Shown: positions 53,793 through 61,843 of the stretch, in pieces
How positions within the stretch are numbered: the first letter of the stretch is position 1
Layout of the letters: each line of letters opens with the position of its first letter
Assembly (NCBI GenBank): GCA_051873875.1
Contig: JBJEFI010000048.1
Span: 186,001 to 250,000, forward strand
DNA: 64,000 nucleotides
DNA from: JBJEFI01 sp051873875
Lineage (GTDB): Bacteria > Bacillota > Bacilli > Bacillales > Bacillaceae_G
Direction: 5' to 3'
Position numbers and translations under genes: made by a program
The notes under the pieces: generated by a model
Told to the model about the DNA's origin: nothing
What the model saw: the letters and a program-made list of their open reading frames with translations, nothing else
The model's database searches: none

Positions 53793-55130
53793 TCATTGAT
53801 TCACAACCATTGCTTTACGGTCTTTTTTTTGCTCACTTGATAATTTAAGTGCACTTTTATTTGGTGCTGCCGGTAAAATAATAATTACTTCTGTCCCTAT
53901 ATCTGGCTCACTTTCATAACGAATTCGCCCATCGTGTGCTTGAATAATTGTGAAAGTTACCATCAATCCTAGTCCTGTCCCTTTTTCTTTTAACGAATAA
54001 TAGGGTTGTCCTAACCGTTCAAGTTGTTCTTTTGACATCCCTACTCCATTATCCTTTACACGAACAACAATATTTTCACCTTCTTTTCTAGCTGTAATTC
54101 GAATATATCCTTTGCGTGTATTAATGGCCTCTATTCCATTTTTCAATATGTTCATAATTGCTTGCTTTAATTTTCCTTGATCGCCAATTACTAATAAATT
54201 TTTTTCAACATCTACTTGTAAAAAAGCGCCCTTCATAATTGCATAAGAAGACATTAACGTGGTTACTTCTTTTAGTTGCTCCGAAAAATGAACAAGACGT
54301 TTTTCTTCAATTTGAGGCCTTGCTAAATTTAGATAGTCAGATATTATTGATTCTGCTCGGTCTAACTCTGATAAAACCAGCTTCATATACTCTTTATTCT
54401 CGCCCTTTTCTTGCGTTTCTAAAAGCTGAATAAAGCCTCTGACAACAGTTAATGGATTTCGAACTTCATGAGCTACACTTGCAGCTAACTCACTAATAAT
54501 ATTTAGCTTTTCCGTATTTTGTGCCTTGACACGTAATTCCGCATTCTCATACATATATTCTCGTAAATAAATATGAAACATCATTGTAGCTGTCAGGACA
54601 ATCCCTATGATTGTGTAGGTAGATAAAGTTTCAAATAAATTATTTGAAGATACCCCATCTGTCGTCAATTCAATCAATAAAGTAAAAATACTAATCCAGA
54701 CATATAACAAAGTAAGGAAACAAATATGAATAATTTTCTTTTTCGGGTTTATTTTCTCCCAAGAAAGAGATAAATAAAATGGATAAATCGTATATAAGAT
54801 TGTACTTAATACATAAATAAATACTCCATCTCTTGTAAATAAATAATAACTTGCTAATTCAATTAAAAGAACAGCCATTCCAATCTTTGCACCACCATAT
54901 AAAATGGCGCTAATAATAATAATTGTAGAAAAACTTAAAAAATACGGATGGTCAATATCTGCTTTAACGATATAACTCAAAATGACGCTTATACTTGAAA
55001 TCGAACATATAACGAACTTGTTTTGCTTGGGTACTTGGTGATGAAAACGATTTAACCATAATGCATCGTATAGAAAAAATGGTAGTATAACAATAGCAAC
55101 TTGTAAAATAACATCTCCTAAATTATACAC
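53793..55130 (-). CDS. Membrane sensor histidine kinase (KinB-like), GTG start
   Basis: 445 aa. Five to six N-terminal TM helices (5TM-5TMR-like, ~5-190), then HisKA with the phospho-His box AASVAHEVRNPLTVVRGF and HATPase motifs (NILKNGIEA N box, VKDNGVGMS, GTGLGLMVT). No response regulator gene is adjacent, so it is an orphan, as expected for sporulation phosphorelay kinases feeding Spo0F. GTG 55130 with GGAGG at 8 nt; the TTG at 55160 lacks an SD. Confidence 0.88.
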   Translation of the reverse strand: MYNLGDVILQVAIVILPFFLYDALWLNRFHHQVPKQNKFVICSISSISVILSYIVKADIDHPYFLSFSTIIIISAILYGGAKIGMAVLLIELASYYLFTRDGVFIYVLSTILYTIYPFYLSLSWEKINPKKKIIHICFLTLLYVWISIFTLLIELTTDGVSSNNLFETLSTYTIIGIVLTATMMFHIYLREYMYENAELRVKAQNTEKLNIISELAASVAHEVRNPLTVVRGFIQLLETQEKGENKEYMKLVLSELDRAESIISDYLNLARPQIEEKRLVHFSEQLKEVTTLMSSYAIMKGAFLQVDVEKNLLVIGDQGKLKQAIMNILKNGIEAINTRKGYIRITARKEGENIVVRVKDNGVGMSKEQLERLGQPYYSLKEKGTGLGLMVTFTIIQAHDGRIRYESEPDIGTEVIIILPAAPNKSALKLSSEQKKDRKAMVVNQ

Positions 55131-55245
55131 CCTATCCCCTCCAAGCTTACTTTTAGACAATTATATCAAACTATCTACAACCTTTGAATTATTTGACTGA
55201 AAATTACAATTTTTCTACAAAAGAAGTGTAAAATCGACATTTCTG

Positions 55246-56211
55246 TTAATCAAACCATCCCTTTTTCTTAATCCAAAAATACATAATTACAACAAGTGCT
55301 CCCATAAAAAATGCAATAACAAAAAAACCATTTTCCATTTTTAGATATGGCATATATTTAAAGTTCATTCCATATACACCAGCAAGAAAGGATAGGGGTA
55401 AAAAAAAGGCAGAGAGGATAGCTAACCCTTTCATTGTTTTATTCATATTTTGAGCATTCAATGAATAATAAGTATCTCGCAAATCACTTGTTAACTCTTG
55501 AATGACATCAATCATTTCACTCTGCTTTAACAAATGATCATAGATATCTTTATAATAAATCCGGTGATCAGAAATATGTTTTAATCGTTGTGAATTAACC
55601 ATTCGATATAACAACTCCCGCATTGGTACAATCGTTCTTCTTAATCGGGATACTTTGGAACGAGTACGATATATTTTTTCCATCGTTTCATTCGGACTGT
55701 TCATTGTTTTGACTTGAATAAATTTCCCCATCTCTTCTTCTAATTCGTTTAATTTATCTTCTATTTCATATACAACCAGAAAATAATAATCAACAATTCG
55801 ATCAATAATCCGATGGCTAAATTGAATAGGAACTACTTTTCCTTGAGATGGCTCTTTGCATTCAAGAAGCAACTCATCAATCGCTTTAGAACTTTTCTGA
55901 TGCACCGTCACAATATATTTTTCACTAACGAATAAATCAATTTCCGACGCTTTAAAACTTTCTTCACATAAATCATGTAAAATAACAAAATAATAATCCT
56001 TATAAAAATCAATTTTAGGTCGCTGTAATTCCCCAACTGCATCTTCTATTGCGAGAGGATGAAAAGAAAAATAAGTATCTAACAGCTTAACTTCTTCCTC
56101 TGCTGGATTCATAAAATCATACCAAATCCACTCATATTCTTCATAAATTTCATCTATAGAATTATAGTAATGTACATTTCCATCTGATTGAAATGCGGCA
56201 ATACGAATCAT
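55246..56211 (-). CDS. corA: CorA-family divalent metal ion transporter
   Basis: 321 aa. Cytosolic alpha/beta N-terminal domain and long helix, then two C-terminal TM helices with the selectivity motif YGMNF between them (GVYGMNFKYMP). Mg2+ (or Co2+/Ni2+) transport. No M-box-like leader seen upstream. AGGGAGGA RBS. Intact. Confidence 0.95.
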   Translation of the reverse strand: MIRIAAFQSDGNVHYYNSIDEIYEEYEWIWYDFMNPAEEEVKLLDTYFSFHPLAIEDAVGELQRPKIDFYKDYYFVILHDLCEESFKASEIDLFVSEKYIVTVHQKSSKAIDELLLECKEPSQGKVVPIQFSHRIIDRIVDYYFLVVYEIEDKLNELEEEMGKFIQVKTMNSPNETMEKIYRTRSKVSRLRRTIVPMRELLYRMVNSQRLKHISDHRIYYKDIYDHLLKQSEMIDVIQELTSDLRDTYYSLNAQNMNKTMKGLAILSAFFLPLSFLAGVYGMNFKYMPYLKMENGFFVIAFFMGALVVIMYFWIKKKGWFD

Positions 56212-56355
56212 CTTATATCCTCCCTCATTGCTTTTTAACGTATTTCTCTAAATATTATTACTTTAACTATAATACATTATTTTACAAATGAAAAATATAA
56301 ACCTTGATTGCATATTGGTACTTCCCTTTTTTAATTGAAATATTTCCATATATAA

Positions 56356-56385
56356 CAAAAAACAACCTCTATTGAGGTTGTTTTT
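56356..56385 (-). terminator. Terminator of the LTA synthase gene
   Basis: AAACAACCTC / GAGGTTGTTT with loop TATT; T-run on the minus strand. Confidence 0.85.
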
Positions 56386-58297
56386 CTATTTTTGTATCTA
56401 ATTTATGATTTTTCGAATTAAAAGCATTGTCAAAGAATCGCATTAAGTCGCCTGTAATAATTTTATCAGACATACTTAATTCTTCTACTGCACGGTTTAT
56501 TAATGCTTCTCCATTTTCAACCTCTACAGCTTCTCCTGTTTCGCGATTATAAAACTGACTATTTGTATATATATATTCATTTGTAATAAAGCTACCGTCA
56601 CGTAGAACAACAAATGGCTCATGCTCTTTTGCAAATACATCTACACCGAAGCTAATATTTTCTTCTGTTGCACCAAGTAAATTTAAAAGTGTAGGACGAA
56701 TATCAATTTGACCAACTACTTTTGAAATTGTTTTCCCTTTTTCTTGACCAGGTAAATGAATATACATTGGTACACGTTGTAATTGAATTGTATCGTACGA
56801 TGTAATTGATTCTTTCTCTAAAAATTGTGCCATTGCACGATTATGGTTTTGAGAAATACCATAATGGTCACCGTAGAAAACAACAATCGATTCATCCCAA
56901 ATTCCAGATTCTTTTAAAGAAGTAACAAATTCACGTAATGCATCATCAAAATAACGAACTGTTTGGAAATAATTGTCAAATGTTCGGTCATTCGAATTAA
57001 ATCTATCAATTACCGCATCCTCTTGATCTAAATCATATGGATAGTGGTTTGTTAACGGAATAATACGTGAATAATATGGTTTTGGTAATGTTTTTAAATG
57101 TTCAACTGTTTGAGCAAAGAATTCTTTATCTTTTAAGCCCCAACCAACTGAATTTTCTTCTGTTACATTATAGTTTGCTACATCTGCATATAAATCATAT
57201 CCAAAATTATTATAAACAACATTTCGATTCCAGAATGATTTATCATTTGCATGGAATACTGCTGAATAATAACCTAAATCTTTTAAAACAGATGGCGTTG
57301 CATTTGTTGTATTTGTACCATTTGTAAAGAATACAGCTCCACGTCCTAACGGATACATAGAGTTATCTATTAAGAACTCAGAGTCAGATGTTTTCCCTTG
57401 TCCTGTTTGATGGTAATGATTTTCAAAGTAATACGTTTCATTTTTTAATTCATTTAAAAACGGCGTAATTGGTACACCATTAATTTCTTTGTCCATCATA
57501 AATGTTTGCATGGATTCTAATGTTACAACAATCACATTTTTATCTTTATATTTACCTGTTAATTCTTCATTTACAATATTTTTTCTACCACTTAAATAGT
57601 TTTGCACTTCTGTTAATTGATCGTTATCTGCAAATGCTTTTTGTGTCGTTTGCTTTACTTGGAATGTTGCATCATAAATATGGTATCCAAATAAACCTAG
57701 TCCTTTTACAAGCTCTTTACGGTCGAAGCTACGTGTTAATAATTCTGGACGTTGTGTATATGCTAACCCTAATGTTACAACAAAAATCATTGCTGCACTC
57801 ATAAAGTACGGAATTGTGATTTTCCAATTTACAGCTCTTGCTTTAAATGTTTCTTTATACTTTGCATTGATAATTAATAACAATACAGGTGCAATGAATG
57901 TTGCAAATACTTTCCAATCTAATAAGCTTGTAATCGATGATCCTAAGTCTTTCATGTTACTTGTTTGTGATAACAATGGAATTGTAATGAAATCATCGTA
58001 AAAACCATAGAACACAATATTTGAAGCTAATAGGAACGAAAGAAGGAAGCTAATAAAAATAACTACTCTGTTTCGATACTTTGCCTTTACAAGTAAAGCC
58101 AAACCAATTAACGCTAAAATAGATGCAACTGGAGTTACAAAAACTTCAAATTCTTGAATCATGTTTTTTACGCCTACATCAAACGCAAAACGTGTAATAA
58201 AGTACGTTTGCATCCACATAAAGAAAACCGCTAATAACGGAAATTTTACTGTTTCATATATCATTTTACACTTTGATTGTTTGTTCACAATTTTCAT
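56369..58297 (-). CDS. ltaS: Lipoteichoic acid synthase family protein
   Basis: 642 aa: five N-terminal TM helices (~15-185) and an extracellular sulfatase-fold domain. Metal/nucleophile motifs: VVTLESMQ (Glu), GQGKTSDSEF (catalytic Thr), FHANDKSFWNR, VVFYGDHYG. Polymerises glycerol phosphate from phosphatidylglycerol. Several paralogues (LtaS, YfnI, YqgS, YvgJ) exist in bacilli; the exact paralogue is undecided. A signal-peptidase-type site is expected after the TM domain. Confidence 0.93.
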   Translation of the reverse strand: MKIVNKQSKCKMIYETVKFPLLAVFFMWMQTYFITRFAFDVGVKNMIQEFEVFVTPVASILALIGLALLVKAKYRNRVVIFISFLLSFLLASNIVFYGFYDDFITIPLLSQTSNMKDLGSSITSLLDWKVFATFIAPVLLLIINAKYKETFKARAVNWKITIPYFMSAAMIFVVTLGLAYTQRPELLTRSFDRKELVKGLGLFGYHIYDATFQVKQTTQKAFADNDQLTEVQNYLSGRKNIVNEELTGKYKDKNVIVVTLESMQTFMMDKEINGVPITPFLNELKNETYYFENHYHQTGQGKTSDSEFLIDNSMYPLGRGAVFFTNGTNTTNATPSVLKDLGYYSAVFHANDKSFWNRNVVYNNFGYDLYADVANYNVTEENSVGWGLKDKEFFAQTVEHLKTLPKPYYSRIIPLTNHYPYDLDQEDAVIDRFNSNDRTFDNYFQTVRYFDDALREFVTSLKESGIWDESIVVFYGDHYGISQNHNRAMAQFLEKESITSYDTIQLQRVPMYIHLPGQEKGKTISKVVGQIDIRPTLLNLLGATEENISFGVDVFAKEHEPFVVLRDGSFITNEYIYTNSQFYNRETGEAVEVENGEALINRAVEELSMSDKIITGDLMRFFDNAFNSKNHKLDTKIEKQPQ

Positions 58298-58679
58298 AAT
58301 TACTAATCACCTCTCGCCTTTTTAATCACTGATTTTTCTAAATGTGATCTATTGACTAACTGATGTTATGTTGCGTTATGTCATACAATACCAACCAATA
58401 TATCACTTTCTTTTATTCTTGTCTATCCATTTCATTCTTTTGTATTTTTAGATATAAATAAATATATGTTATGAATAGTATAATAGGTTTTATTTCCAGA
58501 TTTCAATTTATCTTTTCATTTTTTATACGATTTAACACAATTGTCAAAACACGCAACTCTTTTTCGCGAATATACAGAATATAATAAAGAATGAAACAGT
58601 TTATTTTAACCCCTACACACAAGTGGAACCCATCTCTATCACTTAGAAAATAAAAAAACCCAATTATAGTTGGGTTTTT
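58298..58679. other. 382-bp region between ltaS and the RDD genes
   Basis: AT-rich, no gene seen. Contains the 5' region of ltaS and the RDD operon terminator. Confidence 0.6.
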
Positions 58680-58682
58680 TTA
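58652..58682 (-). terminator. Terminator of the RDD gene pair
   Basis: AAAAAACCCAA / TTGGGTTTTTT with a 6-nt loop. Confidence 0.88.
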
Positions 58683-59144
58683 TTTTTTAACGTTCTCAAT
58701 ATATGTTTTACTTAACATATCGTGTATCGTATTTTGTTTTACAGTAAAAACTAACAGTATATAATTAATTACAACTGTGATTCCTACTGTTAAAATAGTT
58801 GTGGTTAAAAAGAAAATATTACGTAAAAAAGCTTGTAGCGTCGTAATCTTTTCACCTTCCACATTTACAGCCTTTATTCCGATCATTTTCATTCCTATTG
58901 TTTGTCCATTCCAATAAGCTTGTAGCAATGAAAAATAAAGAAGAAATATAAAGCAACCAACAAAAAAATCGATTGTGTGATTTCCTGTACTTACATTAAA
59001 TCGAGAAAATATTCCTGCCATATTTCCAGAAACAACACCTACAATTAAACCATATAGAAGTGATATGACAAACACATCTATAATAAAAGAAGCAAAACGT
59101 GTTGCTACCTTTCCGAATCTAGGACTTGTTAGTGATTGAAACAT
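58680..59144 (-). CDS. RDD family membrane protein (second of two)
   Basis: 154 aa. RFASFIIDVFVISLLYG carries the R...D signature in TM1; further TM segments around 60-80 and 110-140; ends VENVKK. Starts 16 nt after the first RDD gene. The two are divergent paralogues in one operon. RDD proteins are implicated in ion/solute exchange in some bacteria; role here unknown. Confidence 0.85.
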   Translation of the reverse strand: MFQSLTSPRFGKVATRFASFIIDVFVISLLYGLIVGVVSGNMAGIFSRFNVSTGNHTIDFFVGCFIFLLYFSLLQAYWNGQTIGMKMIGIKAVNVEGEKITTLQAFLRNIFFLTTTILTVGITVVINYILLVFTVKQNTIHDMLSKTYIENVKK

Positions 59145-59160
59145 TTAGACACCTACTTTA

Positions 59161-59574
59161 TTATTCTTGAACAACCATTGTTCCAGCAATAAAATCATGG
59201 ATTGTACGTTTATCTTTTCTAAAAATCATCATAAATAAACTTACCCACATGCCAATTCCTAACGATAAGCCATATACAACTCCAGCAATAATATATCGCT
59301 TAATTGCAGTCCAAGCATCTATCTTTTGGCCATCCAATCGTACAACTCTTAATTTAAGTAAATTTTTCCCAACTGTTTTTCCTGCCCATAGGGTTATTGA
59401 AATAACTAAATACAATAGGAAAATTAATGCTCCATATTTTGCTGTAAATACTTGTGCTTTATCTACTCCAAATACTAAAATCATTCCGTAAGATAATGGA
59501 ATAGAGATAACAAATACATCAATCAAATAACCAAATACACGTCTTATTGTTGTAGCTAACTCTTGTTGCTTCAT
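59161..59574 (-). CDS. RDD family membrane protein (first of two)
   Basis: 137 aa from ATG 59574 (AAGGAG at 9 nt); the extension to 59640 is not supported. RRVFGYLIDVFVISIPLSYG carries the RDD signature, and WAGKTVGKNLLKLRVVRLDGQKID is the conserved second helix region. First gene of a two-gene operon with the next RDD protein. Confidence 0.85.
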   Translation of the reverse strand: MKQQELATTIRRVFGYLIDVFVISIPLSYGMILVFGVDKAQVFTAKYGALIFLLYLVISITLWAGKTVGKNLLKLRVVRLDGQKIDAWTAIKRYIIAGVVYGLSLGIGMWVSLFMMIFRKDKRTIHDFIAGTMVVQE

Positions 59575-59656
59575 GATTAAATGCTCCTTATTATACAAAA
59601 ATAGTAAAACCATTGTACTGCCCATGTTAGCATTTCCCACGTAGAAAGTAAATATA

Positions 59657-59994
59657 TAAAAAAAGAGAAGTATTAACTATACTTCTCTTTTTTTATATAA
59701 TATGTATATAACGTCAAAACTATAAATTGGTTGCTGACAACCGTACGTCAGCAACCATATCAAGGGGGGATGTGTGAATACAAGTACAATTAAGAATTCT
59801 ATCACGAGCATAATAGAACCATTATAGCTTGTAATCGTACTATTATATGATTAGCATACAATAGTAAAACATTTAGGGCAATTAGACCATTTGTATTTAA
59901 ATTAGAGGGGATATCTAATTTAAATACGCCTAGTTGAGTTGTATGACAACATGGGGGGACATGAGTCATATCAAGTGTCACAACCTGTAACACA
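59657..59994 (-). ncRNA. Candidate C-rich multi-hairpin small RNA
   Basis: Leftward transcript of about 340 nt bounded by a predicted promoter (60001-60029) and an intrinsic terminator (59658-59688). On the RNA, in order: hairpin ATGAC..CATG closing a UCCCCC loop (59943-59969); 14-bp stem GTATTTAAATTAGA / TCTAATTTAAATAC with loop UAUCCCC (59893-59927); a weak stem presenting AUCCCCCCUUG (59756-59774); a perfect 10-bp stem GGTTGCTGAC / GTCAGCAACC (59729-59756); terminator AGAGAAGTAT / ATACTTCTCT plus U7. Unpaired UCCCC-type segments are the hallmark of Gram-positive sRNAs that pair with Shine-Dalgarno sequences. Not matched to a named RNA; expression unproven. Confidence 0.55.
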
Positions 59995-60000
59995 TTTCGT

Positions 60001-60029
60001 ATTGTATACTTTTTTAGTATAAAAGTAAA
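60001..60029 (-). promoter_or_regulatory. Predicted promoter of the candidate sRNA
   Basis: On the minus strand TTTACT (60029-60024), 17-nt spacer, TACAAT (60006-60001). Confidence 0.5.
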
Positions 60030-60065
60030 ATTAAAAATTATTATCGTAATAATAATTTTTATTAA

Positions 60066-60099
60066 TAAAAAAGAGTTGAACTTCGCCCTGTTCAACTCT
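60066..60099 (-). terminator. Leftward terminator upstream of the sRNA promoter
   Basis: AGAGTTGAAC / GTTCAACTCT with an 8-nt loop, followed on the minus strand by TTTTTTATT. No leftward gene ends here, so it may insulate the sRNA or end a short antisense transcript. Confidence 0.7.
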
Positions 60100-60198
60100 A
60101 ATACCATAACCAAAAACAAAACTAGACATTTGCCTACAAAAGTTTTTACCTTTACATTTCTATTTTAACCCAATCCTTCTGTTTTTCCAATATATTTT

Positions 60199-60242
60199 GT
60201 TACTTTTTTGTTACTTTTATATATACTAAAAGTAGTACTACT
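60199..60242. promoter_or_regulatory. Repeat-rich control region of the Zn-ribbon pair
   Basis: Two GTTACTTTT direct repeats exactly 11 nt apart (60199, 60210), TACTTTT/AAAAGTA inverted half-sites, and the perfect palindrome AGTAGTACTACT (60231-60242), all within 61 nt of the ATG. Possible binding array for a regulator. Confidence 0.5.
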
Positions 60243-60259
60243 AAAATTGAGGTGAGACA

Positions 60260-60481
60260 ATGAACAAATCTTCAGCATATAACAGTACATCGACATTTAT
60301 GTGTGTGAAGTGTCGATGCCGTCAATCTATTATTAAAGAAGGCTATATTTCTAATTCAAGTTTTATGCCATTATTTCCTTCGCAGCAATCAAAGTATGCC
60401 TTTGTCAGTTGTGCTAATTGTGGATATACAGAAATTTATAACATTAAGATTCTTCAGCAAAATATTCAAAAGGAGACATAA
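60260..60481 (+). CDS. Zn-ribbon protein (COG3478-like), copy 1
   Basis: 73 aa. Two Cys pairs (CVKC near residue 15 and CANC near 53) in the frame FMCVKC...YAFVSCANCGYTEIYN, a predicted nucleic-acid-binding zinc ribbon. GAGGTGAG RBS. First of a tandem pair with the gene 45 nt downstream. Function unknown. Confidence 0.8.
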   Translation: MNKSSAYNSTSTFMCVKCRCRQSIIKEGYISNSSFMPLFPSQQSKYAFVSCANCGYTEIYNIKILQQNIQKET

Positions 60482-60526
60482 TCTCCTTTCATTTGCCTTA
60501 TTATTCTCATTTGAGGAGGCGGAATA

Positions 60527-60775
60527 ATGAAAAAATATGTAATAGAAGCAATAAAAGAGCGCTATATATGCTTAAAATGTCAAAATAGCCAAGCGATTAT
60601 AACAGAAGTAACCTTAACAAATACTAAGTTAGGGAAACTATTTGATTTAGAAGACAATGATTATTTCTTTGTTTGCTGCACTTCTTGTGGATATGTAGAA
60701 ATATACAATCCAACTATATTAGTTGGAAAAAAAGAAAAAGAACTATCCACTGTTCTAGATACGATTTTTAACTAA
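60527..60775 (+). CDS. Zn-ribbon protein (COG3478-like), copy 2
   Basis: 82 aa. CLKC near residue 16 and CTSC near residue 50, with FVCCTSCGYVEIYN; a clear paralogue of the preceding gene, with longer termini. GGAGGCGG RBS. Ends in the terminator shared with ykwC. Confidence 0.8.
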   Translation: MKKYVIEAIKERYICLKCQNSQAIITEVTLTNTKLGKLFDLEDNDYFFVCCTSCGYVEIYNPTILVGKKEKELSTVLDTIFN

Positions 60776-60804
60776 TCTCCTTTTTATTCTATTTATTGCA
60801 TATA

Positions 60805-60832
60805 AAAAGATAGCGTCTCAACGCTATCTTTT
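60805..60832. terminator. Bidirectional terminator Zn-ribbon / ykwC
   Basis: AAAAGATAGCGT / ACGCTATCTTTT with loop CTCA. Confidence 0.88.
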
Positions 60833-60837
60833 ATTTA

Positions 60838-61716
60838 TTATTCATATAACTTAATTAACGCTTGTGTTCCTAAATCCTCGTCACCATTTTGTACCATTGC
60901 ATCATATAATTTCTTTGCTTGCATTAAACCAGGTACGATTAGTCCCATTTTCTCACATTCTTCAATTGCAATATTCATATCCTTTACAAAATGTTTAATG
61001 TAAAAACCTGGATCGTAATTTTTTTGTAACATTCTTGGAGCTAAATTCGATAAGGACCAGCTTCCAGCAGCTCCTGTTGAAATACTTTCTAATACACGTT
61101 CAGGATTTAATCCTGCTTTTTTCGCATAAGCCATTGCTTCACATACACCCATCATATTTGATGCAATTGTAATTTGATTACACATTTTTGTATGTTGACC
61201 AGCACCTGCTTCTCCTTGATAAATGATATTTGTTCCTAATACATTTAAAATTGGTAAACAAGTGTCATATACTTCTTTAGAGCCACCAACCATAATTGCT
61301 AGTTTCCCCTCTTTCGCACCAATATCACCACCAGAAACAGGTGCATCAAGTGCATGCATTCCTCTTTCATTCGCTTCTTCTTCAATCTTCTTCGCTAATG
61401 AAGGCGTAGATGTTGTAAAATCAATAAAGTATGTACCTTTTTTACTATTTTCTAAAAGTCCATTTTCATTTAAATATACTTCTTCAACATCTTTAGGATA
61501 CCCAACCATTGTCATAATGACATTGCAGTTACTAGCTATTTCCTTTACAGAATCTACCCACTTCGCACCTTCTTCAACTAAAGAAGCAGCTTTTGATGGT
61601 GTTCTTGTGTAAACAGTAACATCATATCCTGCCTTCATCAAATTAGAAGCCATGCTTCTTCCCATTACTCCAATACCAATAAATCCAATTTTTACATCTT
61701 GCTTTGTTAAATTCAT
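60838..61716 (-). CDS. ykwC: Beta-hydroxyacid dehydrogenase (YkwC; 3-hydroxyisobutyrate dehydrogenase family)
   Basis: 292 aa. N-terminal NAD(P) motif GFIGIGVMGRSMASNLMKAG (12-31); substrate motif DAPVSGGDIGAKEG; catalytic Lys in GAGQHTKMCNQ. Oxidises/reduces 3-hydroxyisobutyrate, tartronate semialdehyde or a similar 3-hydroxyacid; the substrate cannot be fixed. GAGGTGG RBS. Confidence 0.9.
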   Translation of the reverse strand: MNLTKQDVKIGFIGIGVMGRSMASNLMKAGYDVTVYTRTPSKAASLVEEGAKWVDSVKEIASNCNVIMTMVGYPKDVEEVYLNENGLLENSKKGTYFIDFTTSTPSLAKKIEEEANERGMHALDAPVSGGDIGAKEGKLAIMVGGSKEVYDTCLPILNVLGTNIIYQGEAGAGQHTKMCNQITIASNMMGVCEAMAYAKKAGLNPERVLESISTGAAGSWSLSNLAPRMLQKNYDPGFYIKHFVKDMNIAIEECEKMGLIVPGLMQAKKLYDAMVQNGDEDLGTQALIKLYE

Positions 61717-61808
61717 ACTTCCACCTCTATCTTTTTTCTTTTATCTTACCATTTTTTATATAAATAGTCAGAAACAAGCTATCCCCCCTCTCCTCATAAA
61801 AGTTCTCA

Positions 61809-61842
61809 CAAAAAAAAGAGGAAGAATATACTCCCTCTTTTC
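61809..61842 (-). terminator. Terminator after the CNNM gene
   Basis: AAAGAGG / CCTCTTT stem with an 11-nt loop and a long T-run on the minus strand, just past the stop. Confidence 0.6.
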
Positions 61843-61843
61843 T

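Larger units (their letters stand above)
59641..60259. other. 619-bp structured non-coding region
   Basis: No credible protein gene on either strand. Contains a predicted leftward small RNA (59657-59994), a second leftward terminator (60066-60099) and the repeat-rich 5' region of the Zn-ribbon genes. Confidence 0.65.

Noticed and set aside
56212..56340. M-box Mg2+ riboswitch upstream of corA
   Set aside because: No conserved M-box core sequence or long structured leader is visible.
59802..60119. Minus-strand 105-codon ORF across the sRNA region
   Set aside because: Its N-terminal part is a terminator hairpin, it spans the predicted sRNA promoter and stems, has no SD, and has an unusual low-complexity composition.
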